Assembly: GCA_002314775.1 (NCBI GenBank)
Contig: DCHE01000066.1
Coordinates: forward strand, 1-45,053
Reading direction: 5' to 3'
Length of the DNA stretch: 45,053 bases
Source of the DNA: Lachnospiraceae bacterium UBA1760
Lineage (GTDB): Bacteria > Bacillota > Clostridia > Lachnospirales > Lachnospiraceae
Notes under the pieces: model-generated
What the model was told of the DNA's origin: nothing
The model's input: only the letters and a program-made list of their open reading frames with translations
Database searches by the model: none
Part shown: piece by piece, positions 26,341 through 35,500 of the stretch
How the letters are laid out: each line of letters begins with the position of its first letter
How positions within the stretch are numbered: position 1 is the stretch's first letter
Made by a program: the position numbers and the translations under genes

Positions 26341-27072
26341 ATGGCAAAGTCAAAAATCTTAATCGTTGATGACGATGAAAATATCGCAGAGCTTATCTCC
26401 CTCTACCTGATGAAGGAATGCTTCGAGACAGAGATTGCCTACGATGGTGAAAAGGCCCTTGAGCTTGTACAGAGCTTTAATCCGGACCTCATACTTTTGG
26501 ATTTAATGCTTCCGGGCATTGATGGATATACAGTGTGCCAGAAGATAAGGCAGACCAGACAGACACCTATTATCATTCTTTCAGCAAAGGGTGAGGTATT
26601 TGACAAGGTTCTCGGTCTTAAGATGGGTGCCGATGACTATATTATGAAGCCTTTCGATACAAATGAATTAGTTGCCCGTGTCGAGGCGGTACTTAGACGT
26701 TCAACCACTTCAATTCTCGCTGAGCCTGACATTACAGCAAAGCCTGAGAAGCCTGATTTCGAAAGAAGCGGTCAGTATGTTGAGTACGACAATTTAATAA
26801 TAAATATTTCCAATTACATTGTAACCTTCGAGGGTAATGTCATCGATATGCCTCCTAAGGAGCTTGAGCTTCTCTACTTCATGGCAAGCAAACCAAATCA
26901 GGTTTTCACCAGAGAGCAGCTTTTAAATCAGCTCTGGGGCTATGATTTTATGGGAGATACAAGAACAGTTGACGTTCACATTAAGCGTCTTCGTGAGAAG
27001 CTTAACGACGCAAAGTACAACTGGTCCATTGCAACCGTTTGGCGTGTAGGATATAAATTCGAGGTGAGATAA
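26341..27072 (+). CDS. OmpR/PhoB-type response regulator
   Basis: 243-residue two-component regulator. The receiver has the acidic pocket DDDE, phospho-acceptor Asp54 (LILLDLMLPGIDG), switch Ser (IIILSAKG) and Lys in IMKPFDTNEL. The winged-helix output domain ends with VDVHIKRLREKLNDAK and VWRVGYKFEV. The start ATG 26341 follows AGGAGGAAAAATT. The stop overlaps the start of the kinase gene by one base (TAATG), so the pair is translationally coupled. Between the two domains is a Pro/Glu-rich linker of about 30 residues. The signal and target genes are unknown. Confidence 0.95.
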   Translation: MAKSKILIVDDDENIAELISLYLMKECFETEIAYDGEKALELVQSFNPDLILLDLMLPGIDGYTVCQKIRQTRQTPIIILSAKGEVFDKVLGLKMGADDYIMKPFDTNELVARVEAVLRRSTTSILAEPDITAKPEKPDFERSGQYVEYDNLIINISNYIVTFEGNVIDMPPKELELLYFMASKPNQVFTREQLLNQLWGYDFMGDTRTVDVHIKRLREKLNDAKYNWSIATVWRVGYKFEVR

Positions 27073-28712
27073 TGCAGCATTCCGTTCTTGACCGAATCTA
27101 CATTGCCTTCCTTTCAATCATGATTATCTCCTTCGGAGTAATCATTTTTATAGTTATGTCCCTCACAAAGAAGTCTCTTCTTTCTGAGCGTACTGACACA
27201 CTTGCAAATGAGGCAACACTTATCGGTCGACAAACCGTTCTTCAATATGTAATCGGACAGTATACTGTCGCAGATATGGAAAATGATTTCAAGTTCTTCT
27301 CACAGAACCTGAATGCAGAAATCTGGTTTTTAGATGACAAGGGCCAGATTATCGCAACCTCAGATTCCTCGATTATTGCAGGTCATCCTAGAAACATTTA
27401 CCTGTATGACAAGTCCTACAATCTGGGAGGCAGATTTTCTACATCTGGTAATTTCTACGGACTTTTCAACAATGATGTTGTTTCTATCAACGTCCCTGTT
27501 CTCTCTACCAGCCGGGTTGAGGGGGATAACACAGAGCACTTTGAGGGAGCACTTCTGATTCATGCAGAGAGTAGTGAGCTTAACTCTATGTCTAACAATC
27601 TGATAAGCATTATTTTTATCCCTTGTCTTGTTATGATTGTTATTGCATTTATTCTTCTTGCTGTGGTTTCAAAGAAGATTATCCAGCCAGTAAAAAGACT
27701 TAACGCTGTTGCGACTGAGTATGAAAGTGGAAATTTTGAGGTTAAAACTGGTATTAAATCAAAGGACGAGTTTGGAAGTCTTGCCTACTCGCTCGAGTCA
27801 ATGGCAGATGGACTTTCTAAGCTTGAGCAGTACAGAAAGGATTTCATTTCCAACATTTCCCATGACTTCCGTTCACCGCTCACCTCTATAAAGGGCTACA
27901 TCGGAGCTATGCAGGATGGTACAATTCCACCTGAAAAGCAGGACAGATATCTTAAGATAGTCCTTGATGAGACTGACCGACTCACAAAGCTCACCTCCGG
28001 ACTTCTTGATTTGAATAATCTTGAGCGTTTCGGACCATACCTTAAGCTTTCAAGCTTTGATGTAATTGAGCTCATCAAAAAAACTCTCAACACCTTTGAG
28101 ATTAAGAGTATCGAGAAGAAGGTAGCCATTTACCTGAACAATCACTCCGAGGATACTGTAGTTACCGCCGACAAGGAAAAGATCAAGCAGGTAGTTTACA
28201 ACCTTATTGACAATGCCCTAAAGTTCACACCTGAAAACCACAAGATTTTCGTAACGGTCATGGACCGTGAGGAAAAGCTCGTTGTATCTGTTCGAGACGA
28301 GGGTATTGGAATGGACGAGGACACAAGAAAGAAGGTCTTCGTAAGATTCTACAAGGGCGACAGCTCCCGCGGAAAGGACAAAAAGGGCACCGGCCTCGGC
28401 CTTGCCATAACCAAGGAGATTGTAAAGGCCCACAACGAAAATATTGACGTAACCAGTGCCATCGGCCAGGGTACTGAATTCAAATTCACCCTCACTAAGA
28501 CAAGCTCTATTAAGGGCAAGGATGGTGATGGGGCTGGTAATAATAGTAATAATAGTAATAATAGTAATATTAGTAATATTAAGAATAACAGTAATATTAA
28601 GAATAATAGTAATATTAAGAATGATAGTAATATTACAAGTACTAATACTAATAATACAAATACTAATACCACTGAAGATAATAGCGGTACGGATTCAGAA
28701 GTCCAGAATTAA
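27072..28712 (+). CDS. Sensor histidine kinase with an Asn/Ser-rich repeat tail
   Basis: 546-residue membrane kinase for the regulator just upstream. Two membrane helices (about residues 9-31 and 175-200) flank an extracytoplasmic sensor domain of about 140 residues. HAMP follows, then HisKA with FISNISHDFRSPLTS (phospho-acceptor His264), and HATPase_c with N box DNALKF, G1 DEGIGMDE and G2 GTGLGLAI. The last 60-65 residues, after FTLTKTSS, are an Asn, Ser, Thr and Ile-rich low-complexity tail (units such as IKNNSN) encoded by trinucleotide and 18-bp DNA repeats. Most kinases of this type end near the start of that tail, so it looks like a recent expansion. Confidence 0.94.
   Translation: MQHSVLDRIYIAFLSIMIISFGVIIFIVMSLTKKSLLSERTDTLANEATLIGRQTVLQYVIGQYTVADMENDFKFFSQNLNAEIWFLDDKGQIIATSDSSIIAGHPRNIYLYDKSYNLGGRFSTSGNFYGLFNNDVVSINVPVLSTSRVEGDNTEHFEGALLIHAESSELNSMSNNLISIIFIPCLVMIVIAFILLAVVSKKIIQPVKRLNAVATEYESGNFEVKTGIKSKDEFGSLAYSLESMADGLSKLEQYRKDFISNISHDFRSPLTSIKGYIGAMQDGTIPPEKQDRYLKIVLDETDRLTKLTSGLLDLNNLERFGPYLKLSSFDVIELIKKTLNTFEIKSIEKKVAIYLNNHSEDTVVTADKEKIKQVVYNLIDNALKFTPENHKIFVTVMDREEKLVVSVRDEGIGMDEDTRKKVFVRFYKGDSSRGKDKKGTGLGLAITKEIVKAHNENIDVTSAIGQGTEFKFTLTKTSSIKGKDGDGAGNNSNNSNNSNISNIKNNSNIKNNSNIKNDSNITSTNTNNTNTNTTEDNSGTDSEVQN
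28541..28670 (+). repeat. Simple-sequence repeats coding the kinase tail
   Basis: AAT/AGT trinucleotide runs are followed by three near-identical 18-bp units at 28581-28598, 28599-28616 and 28617-28634 (form AAGAATAATAGTAATATT), translated as KNNSNI, KNNSNI and KNDSNI. An ACTAATACT-type stretch follows. All are in frame with the histidine kinase gene. Units are multiples of three, so slippage would change tail length without a frameshift. Confidence 0.85.
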
Positions 28713-28721
28713 TTAAAAAAA

Positions 28722-28758
28722 CCAGAGCAATTGAAATTTCTATTTCAATTTGCTCTGG
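28722..28758. terminator. Bidirectional terminator between the kinase gene and the immunity gene
   Basis: CCAGAGCAATTGAAAT pairs with ATTTCAATTTGCTCTGG with one bulged T and a short loop. T runs follow on the plus strand (TTTTTTTATTT) and on the minus strand (TTTTTTTAATT), serving the two convergent operons. Confidence 0.9.
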
Positions 28759-28781
28759 CTTTTTTTATTTATCAAAAATGT

Positions 28782-29492
28782 TTACTCAATCCAATTAGCC
28801 TTGTTTCCGTATACAAGATCTTCCTTGGTATTGATATAGTTGTTGATATTCTCAACAATTATCTTGTCATCCTCATCTGCGAAGCCTTCAAATACCACCT
28901 CTCTGATATTCTCATGATTAAAGTAAAGCATGTCATTTCCCATAAGTCCCATTGGGTATGGCACTCCACCGTAATCAAAGAACAGCTCCTGTCCGTTATT
29001 GTCAACAATTATTCCTCTTGCGATAACAAGTATCTTCTGAATTCCTCCCTCAGTTAAAATAATACTTCCAAGTGGTAAATAATCTACATTCTTCATAAGT
29101 TCTTCTCCTTCTTCTGCTTCACTAATTAACTCTGTAAATGAGTCTGCCAGGTAATAAACATTTGCTTCCTCTGAGGATAATGGTAATGTCATATCGATAT
29201 CCCAGTAATAAAGCTTTGAACCATCCGCGTCGTAAACTAATACAATCTCTCCACCCTCATTACAATTACCGATTGCAATTGTTGCGCCTTCGAATTCATA
29301 ATCTGCATTTTCTGCTATTATTTCTTCCTCTGTTCGATATAAACGGTTTATGCTTATAGTCTGTTCAGTATCATAAATATAAAATTTTCTGTTAATAAGA
29401 GTCTCAAGCTTTGCATCATAATCCTCACTTGACATAAAGCTTACTAAGTCGGTTGGTAGTTCAACATTGTATTTATCTTTTATTATACTCAT
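28782..29492 (-). CDS. SUKH-DUF4176 fusion, likely immunity protein of the LXG effector
   Basis: 236 residues. The N-terminal 135 or so resemble SMI1/KNR4 (SUKH) immunity domains: LPTDLVSFMSSEDYD, the central ATIAIGNCNEGGEIVLVYD, YYWDIDMT and final YYLADSFTELI follow the family pattern. From about residue 138 the sequence matches the T7SS-linked DUF4176 pattern: LPLGSIILTEGGIQKILVI, FDYGGVPYPMG and FNHENIREVVFEGFADEDD. It is the last gene of the secretion operon, 50 bp after the LXG-type effector gene, the usual place for an immunity gene. The ribosome binding site is AGAGGA. SUKH proteins neutralise diverse toxins in the cytoplasm; the DUF4176 role is not well defined. Immunity is inferred from domain and position. 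Confidence 0.8.
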   Translation of the reverse strand: MSIIKDKYNVELPTDLVSFMSSEDYDAKLETLINRKFYIYDTEQTISINRLYRTEEEIIAENADYEFEGATIAIGNCNEGGEIVLVYDADGSKLYYWDIDMTLPLSSEEANVYYLADSFTELISEAEEGEELMKNVDYLPLGSIILTEGGIQKILVIARGIIVDNNGQELFFDYGGVPYPMGLMGNDMLYFNHENIREVVFEGFADEDDKIIVENINNYINTKEDLVYGNKANWIE

Positions 29493-29542
29493 AATATATT
29501 CCTCTCTTATATTGCAGGGTTCAACGTCATAACCCAGATTTA

Positions 29543-31309
29543 TTAATTAGCTGCTGCCTTCTCAGCTTCGCGCTTCCTTGCCTTAGCCTCTCTTGCCTTT
29601 TCAAGATTCTTACATTTGGTCTCATATACCTGCTTCTGATGCGCTTTTCTTTCCGCTACAATCTTATGGGTTTTTTCCATTCCCCACTGACGATGATGCT
29701 TAACCTCGTCTTTATGAGTTTTAGTTTTACCTAAACCCTTTATTCCGCCACTTGTTGCACCTTTTGTTGCATCCTTGGCTATTTCATAACCATCTACTGC
29801 ATCACCTGCGGCTTCTTTTAGGCTCTTTCCATCTATTATGTCATCGGTAAACCTCGAAACTCCTCCCTCTACTACCTTTTCAGCCGAACTCTTACCAGCA
29901 TTTGATATAGTTCTTGAAATTGCATTCTTATTCTTGTGGCTTGTCATTTTATCAAGCCCTATCTTCTCTGACACACCATCAGCAGCTTCACCTATAACAA
30001 ATGAGGTTGTACCATTTACAACATCCTTTCCAAGCTCCTTTTTATCAAATGTATCGGCACCGGCATTTAAGATTGCAGACTTTATGTCAGTCTTTCCTTC
30101 AACAACCTCACCAATACCAGTAACAGTTGATTTTATACCTCGCTCCATCGTTCCCTTACATACTTCCTCTCCAACGGCAAGGCCACCCTTAATAAGAGTT
30201 TTCTTAACGCCCTCCTTAATTGCATATGTATGAAAATCTCCACCTGCTGAAAATGCTCCAGTTACAGCTCCAGTTACTCCGCCTACAACCGCTGAGGTTG
30301 CAACATTTTTATACATGTTTTTTTTCTCCTCATCGGTCATATCCCAATTTCCTTTTTCCACATATAAACTGGTTCTCTCATCAGCATAAGTTGCCGCTGC
30401 ACTGGTTACGGCACCTGAAGCAGCACAGATAGCAATTGCCGCACCTGTACCCATTCCTGCAGTTGCTACAACAACTACTGTTGAAATTACTGCGCATCCT
30501 ACCGCTACCGCAAACTTTATTCTCTTGGCTTTCTTTTCTCTTTCCTTATAATCAGCTATATCCTTTTTGATAGTTACCGCATTTTTTTCAGCCTCTTTTA
30601 TCTTGACTGAATTCTGGCTATACTGTTTTTCGACAAGACTTCCGCTATTTACAACCATATTATATGAATTTAATAGCCCGATTGATTTATCTGAAAAATT
30701 CTCTATAAATTCTCTTTTTTGAGAAGCACATTCTTTGATGAGATTTTTCAATGACTCAATCAGCTTAGCTGTTTCATTAAAGTCTGCCTTTTCATGAGTA
30801 GAGTCAAGGTTTAAAATTGCAGTATCTACATTACTAACGTACTTTATTAAGTACGTCTGAGCTTCTGTAACATCCTTATCTCTATCCTTATTTGTTGCAC
30901 CTAATGTTACTATTGATGAAATACTCTTTAAAATAGAGCCTATTTCCAAGTCAAGTGACTCCGTACGTTTTTTATTTTTTTCTTCTGTTTTCTTTATATC
31001 CAGAATTTCTTCCTGAGATATTATCGCCATGTTATTTGATTCAATATTACCGTATTCACCATAAAACAGAGCGATATTTCCAGAATGAAGCATCAGAAGA
31101 TTCTTTAGGTTATCTCCAATGGCCTTTACATGAATTTTCTCAATATAATTTATAATTGAATCTGCAGTACTTCCCTGAAAATTAGGAAGCTTCTCAATTG
31201 CTCGCAATTTATTAATCGTATTATTAAGATTACTCAGCCATTTATCTTTATTTTTCCCAACGTCCACAACTATGCCGTTGAAGCTTTCACTATCTATCTT
31301 ATATCCCAT
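29543..31309 (-). CDS. LXG-type T7SS effector, glycine-zipper rich, no recognised toxin domain
   Basis: 588 residues. The first 250 or so are helical in the manner of LXG domains (DSESFNGIVVDV, then GSTADSIINYIEKIH and long coiled coils), as in secreted T7SSb polymorphic toxins. Hydrophobic Gly/Ala-rich segments follow at about 265-307 (AGMGTGAAIAICAASGAVTS) and 337-356 (SAVVGGVTGAVTGAFSAGG), then Gly-containing helical repeats. The last 60 residues are very basic, with HHRQWGMEKTHKIVAERKAH and an Ala/Lys/Arg/Glu end. No nuclease, NADase, ADP-ribosyltransferase or deaminase motif is seen. Glycine-zipper LXG effectors that permeabilise membranes exist (TelE type), so a pore former is possible. 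The start ATG 31309 follows GAAGGGATATTAAT. Preceded by two small LXG-partner-like genes. Confidence 0.78.
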   Translation of the reverse strand: MGYKIDSESFNGIVVDVGKNKDKWLSNLNNTINKLRAIEKLPNFQGSTADSIINYIEKIHVKAIGDNLKNLLMLHSGNIALFYGEYGNIESNNMAIISQEEILDIKKTEEKNKKRTESLDLEIGSILKSISSIVTLGATNKDRDKDVTEAQTYLIKYVSNVDTAILNLDSTHEKADFNETAKLIESLKNLIKECASQKREFIENFSDKSIGLLNSYNMVVNSGSLVEKQYSQNSVKIKEAEKNAVTIKKDIADYKEREKKAKRIKFAVAVGCAVISTVVVVATAGMGTGAAIAICAASGAVTSAAATYADERTSLYVEKGNWDMTDEEKKNMYKNVATSAVVGGVTGAVTGAFSAGGDFHTYAIKEGVKKTLIKGGLAVGEEVCKGTMERGIKSTVTGIGEVVEGKTDIKSAILNAGADTFDKKELGKDVVNGTTSFVIGEAADGVSEKIGLDKMTSHKNKNAISRTISNAGKSSAEKVVEGGVSRFTDDIIDGKSLKEAAGDAVDGYEIAKDATKGATSGGIKGLGKTKTHKDEVKHHRQWGMEKTHKIVAERKAHQKQVYETKCKNLEKAREAKARKREAEKAAAN

Positions 31310-31373
31310 ATTAATATCCCTTCGATTATACTAAATTATCCGTTAATCAATGGTTATTCCCTTATTTTTGTAC

Positions 31374-31706
31374 TTATTTTGTTTGTTTATTAACACCTGC
31401 ATTAATTCCTGCACTCGCTCCCTTAGTTGCATACTTAAATTTATTACCAAGCTTGGAATCTGCAAGCATAACTTTTTTTACCATATCATTAATATCTTTT
31501 GTATCCTTCTCCACAAGCTTTATGTAAAGATTCAAAAGCTTCATTAACTTCTCTTCCTGATCAGCATAATTATTTATTGTTTTTACGTTTTTATTATTCC
31601 TTTGACTAATATTTATATGCCCATTATTGATATCATTAGCAACAGCCTTAATCCTGGCTGTCTGAAGAGTAAGATTATTATGTATGCTAAATACGTTTTT
31701 TGCCAC
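31374..31706 (-). CDS. Small helical T7SS LXG-partner-like protein
   Basis: 110 residues, almost entirely helical by composition, with the start TLQTARIKAVANDINNG, a mid helix LLNLYIKLVEKDTKDINDMVKKV and a Gly/Ala end. Size, position just before an LXG gene and the absence of a signal peptide fit the small alpha-helical partners (Lap or DUF3130/TIGR04197-like) that bind LXG domains and guide them to the secretion machine. It probably starts with GTG at 31706, with GAGGTGA five bases upstream. It has no WXG motif. The family assignment is by pattern and context, not by a strong motif. Confidence 0.7.
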   Translation of the reverse strand: MAKNVFSIHNNLTLQTARIKAVANDINNGHINISQRNNKNVKTINNYADQEEKLMKLLNLYIKLVEKDTKDINDMVKKVMLADSKLGNKFKYATKGASAGINAGVNKQTK

Positions 31707-31717
31707 TTAGCTCACCT

Positions 31718-32170
31718 CTATACTTTAATATTTAAAAAGTTTCTAATTTTTGTATCTAAGTCATTTATTCCTTTTTGTAAATTACCCAAAAAGGTATCTG
31801 AATATTTTTGATTTCTTAATCTGTTTATCTCACTATTAATCTTATCCATAATCTGCTTATCCAAATACGAATAATAGCTTTGACCATTCTGTATTACGCT
31901 TGCAGCATATGTTCCATTATAAGCATCGTAAAGAGAACCCTTCCATTTACGATCCAGTTTTTTCCCTTGCAGAAATTTCTTTTCTTCATCCTTTAGGGAT
32001 CTATAGCTTTCTCTTTTCTTTATAATTTTAGTATATGCTTCTCTCAAAGCTTCTATCTTTTTATCTATCTGTTGATTTTTACTTCTTGCATTATTAAGCT
32101 GCGTCTGCTTATTTGCCTTTTCTCTCTTCATCCTGTCGCAATCAGCCTGAGTCATCTTTGCTTCAGCCAT
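31718..32170 (-). CDS. DUF5082/YwqH-like coiled-coil protein of the LXG cluster
   Basis: 150 residues with a long N-terminal coiled coil (about 8-60, rich in Lys, Gln and Arg), a middle block with RKWKGSLYDAYN, and a C-terminal helical pair. The W-K-G-S block preceded by a coiled coil is typical of YwqH/DUF5082-type proteins encoded ahead of LXG toxins in Bacillus-like operons. It probably pairs with the 110-residue protein or the LXG domain as an export partner. The start ATG 32170 follows GGAGGGATGATAT. The downstream gene starts 11 bp after its stop. Confidence 0.65.
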   Translation of the reverse strand: MAEAKMTQADCDRMKREKANKQTQLNNARSKNQQIDKKIEALREAYTKIIKKRESYRSLKDEEKKFLQGKKLDRKWKGSLYDAYNGTYAASVIQNGQSYYSYLDKQIMDKINSEINRLRNQKYSDTFLGNLQKGINDLDTKIRNFLNIKV

Positions 32171-32207
32171 ATATCATCCCTCCATTTCCATATCCCCAGT
32201 TTTTTTA

Positions 32208-32235
32208 CGAAGTGGCGCTATTTTGCGCCACTTCG
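32208..32235 (-). other. Strong intercistronic hairpin without a T run
   Basis: An 11-bp perfect GC-rich stem (CGAAGTGGCGC / GCGCCACTTCG, loop TATTTT) lies between the WXG100 gene and the DUF5082-like gene. Read on the minus (transcribed) strand it is followed by TAAAAAAAC, so it lacks the T run of an intrinsic terminator. It probably stabilises the 3' end of the WXG100 part of the mRNA or marks a processing site. Confidence 0.7.
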
Positions 32236-32255
32236 AATAGACTGAAGTTAAAAAC

Positions 32256-32549
32256 TTAAGACTTCCAGCCCTGGCCCATACGCTGATCGAAATCACGCAT
32301 TTCCTGAGCACTCTTGTTAAGATTAGAAGAGATATCAGAGATAACCTGCTGAGTGTTGTCAAAGCCCTTCTTGAGTGAATTAAGCTTCTCCTCGAATCCC
32401 TTAGCTGCCTCTCCGTTCCAGCCTGCCTGAAGCTCACGTACGTATCTGTACATATTTGAGATTGTACGCTGTAATGCCTCTGCCTCACTGTTAAATTTCT
32501 TTGCGTAGCCCTCTACCTCAGAAAAGCTCATCTTAATTCCATCGCTCAT
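32256..32549 (-). CDS. WXG100 (EsxA-like) secreted protein
   Basis: 97 residues forming the helix-turn-helix hairpin of the WXG100 family, with WNG in ELQAGWNGEAAKGFEEKL at the turn. The C-terminal helix ends with EMRDFDQRMGQG. It is a T7SS substrate and core secretion partner which dimerises and docks on EssC. The start ATG 32549 is preceded by AAAGGGGAC. It sits directly after essC and before the effector module, separated from the latter by a strong hairpin, which may let it be made in larger amounts than the rest. Confidence 0.95.
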   Translation of the reverse strand: MSDGIKMSFSEVEGYAKKFNSEAEALQRTISNMYRYVRELQAGWNGEAAKGFEEKLNSLKKGFDNTQQVISDISSNLNKSAQEMRDFDQRMGQGWKS

Positions 32550-32582
32550 TTTTTTAGTCCCCTTTCTTTTTTTGTGAATATA

Positions 32583-35500
32583 TTAAATATGTTTCACCAC
32601 TTTTATCTTGTGCATCTCAGAATCATTGATATAGAAAGCATCTCCAATAGTTGATTTTTTCTTGTACTTTCTAGCCTCATCATAAGATACATCAATTATC
32701 TTAAGTTCATTCAGGCTGCCCATATAGATAAGATGTCTGTCACTCTTAATCTTTTGTAATGGTTCAGGCGCACTGTATGAAATCTCCTGATTTGGATAGT
32801 TTGAGAAGATTATGCATACACCCATATCCTTGTAGGCTGATACAATCTCTCTGTACTTATCCATGATTTCGTAATCATCTGCAATCTGCTTTGCAGCATC
32901 ATTATTATTGATAATAAGCATAAGCAACGTTTTCTTCTTGTTACTACTATCAGTCTCATACATCTCATCATATCTCTTTTCCAATGTATTGTAGTAGCTT
33001 TCGATAACTGAGCCCACTTGCTTATAATCAAGAGTATACTTGCTTACGATACTATAATCCTTAAACTCTTCAAATCGTCTGTTTACATCGTCAATGATAG
33101 TTACACTTACCGGGCAGGTATCCTTATTCTCATCCATAGTGCTAAGCATATAAGCGATAAGGTTCTTGTGACCTGTTCCCTGCTTTCCACTAATACCGAT
33201 AACTCCAAGTCTTGAGATATCAAGCACCTCTGGAAGAACATCCTCATAGTTAAGACCAAGAGGAAGCATATAGTCCTGATACTCAGCAAGATAATTCTCT
33301 TTAAGCTCTTCTTTAGTGAGAAGCTTTGGAATAAATGGAATAACCTTGGCCTTTTTGCCTTCATTTCTTGCATTTATATCATCGATAAATGCATTTATAT
33401 CCTTTGCTCTGTCGATTTCCTTTACGCCCTGGAAGGCAAGATAGCTCTGTGCCTCGTAGATAGTTTTATCTATAGATAAAATCATACGTCCTGGCGTACA
33501 TTCTGGCTGAATCTGTGGCCTGTCAAAGATATTTGAATATTCTCCAATATCATTGTTGTAAAGTGCAATCATATTTGCAAAGTTAGAAATGTACTTATAA
33601 CTAATTCCTGAGGATGCATTGTTAGCAATAACAAATGTAATTCCAACTGAAATTCCCTCTCTGAGGAACACAAGCAAGCTATCATCATCCTCAAGGTAAA
33701 GCTCCATAAGGGCTGTGAGATTATCGATGAATACATATATTCTTGGAATATCTCTGTAGCCTGCCTCACAGTAGGCACTGAAGGAGCTTACTCCCACAGA
33801 TACAATCTTTTCCTTTCTTGTGAACACTTCCTCCGATAGGAGTTTGAAGAGGTTCTTAAGCTTCTCATCATCTGATGCACATACAACACCACCCACATGA
33901 CTAAGCTTCTCAAAGGTCTTTAATACCATAGAGCCAAAGTCCAAAATATACATCTCGGCTTCATTTGGAGAATACTTTGTCGCAATTTCTCTTATAAGAA
34001 GCTGAAGCATATTGGTCTTTCCATACTGCGACGAACCAATGATAAGAGTATTCTTAGTATCTATATCTATGTATGCCGGACCCTGATACTGATTATCCGG
34101 ATCATCATAAATACCTATGTCCATAAGTGGATTCCTGATATCATACTTATTCGGGTCGAATGATATAGTCTTTTCAAGTGAAGGAAGGCAAATGTTTGGA
34201 AGTCTTTTTATACTTCTACTATCGCAGAAATCATGTACATACTCAACGATTGCATCAAGCTGACTTCTTCCCGTCTCTCCTCCCTGAGCTTTTTTCTGCT
34301 CAAATATAAGATTCCTTCTACCAGAGCTAGACACCTCTGAAACCTTAAATGGCTTAACAAGATTATCCATTGCCTTTTCCGACGCTCCACTGTAGGCTGA
34401 CTGGAAGAGCTCAAATATCTCATTGTTACCAACCTGAAGATATGCACGTCCAGGCTCCTTAATCTCTGCAGCAAGAGGTGATTTGAGTACCTCATTACTG
34501 TCCTCAGGCCCCTGAACCTTGAGACAAAGCTTGAATCTGGAGTTACTCCAAATCTGTTCATCAACCTGTCCGGCAGGCTTCTGGGTTGCAAGAATAAGAT
34601 GAACTCCAAGGCTTCGACCAATTCTGGCAGCTGAGATAAGCTCCTTCATAAAGTCTGGCTGCTCCGCCTTTAACTCGGCGAACTCGTCTACAATGATAAC
34701 AAGATGTGGCAGAGGCTCCTTAACCTCGCCTGCTTTGTATTTCTGAATGTACTTGTCAATATGGTTAACATCTGCCTCAGCGAAATATCTCTGCCTCTTC
34801 TGAAGCTCGGCCTTAATTGACTTGAGTGAACGGTCAATCTCCTTACCATCAATATTGGTGATTGCACCAAGAAGATGTGGAAGCTCTCTAAACTGGTTAA
34901 CCATTCCACCACCCTTAAAGTCAATGATTACAAATGCAACCTCATAAGGATGGAAATAGGTTGCTATCGACAGAATATAAGTCTGGAGAATCTCTGACTT
35001 ACCTGAACCAGTTGTACCAGCGACAAGTCCGTGAGGTCCGTGAGCTTTATCATGCAGATCAAGATAAACAACACCTGTCTTTGACACTCCAAGTGGAACT
35101 GACATAGATTTGTAAACCTGAGTACTGTTCCATCTCTCTTCAAGATTAAGGTCCTCAGCTCCAAAGATATTTAGTAGCTTGAAGAGATTTATATTCTTAG
35201 TAAGACTTCCCTCAAGTGAAACCTCATCAGTTTCTACTGAAGCAAGTTTATTAGATATACACTCAATCTCATAATCTGTTACTTTCTCAAATGAAAAATT
35301 AACAGATTTTTTTGATTCATTTACGTCAACAAGCTGTGCGCTTGATGAATCAAAGATATTGATCAGTTTTCCGCAGCCCATTGGGATGTCATTTCTATGA
35401 TTGCCAAAGAATACGAAGGTTACATTTATGCTCTTTGCCTTATCAATATATCTTGAAATAGGATGCTGCATAAGACCACACTGGTCATAGAAGAAAAGCA

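Noticed and set aside
28456..28716. Plus-strand frame of Val, Ile and Leu repeats overlapping the kinase tail
   Set aside because: It is a shifted frame of the AAT/AGT repeats. The in-frame kinase reading is continuous with its ATPase domain.
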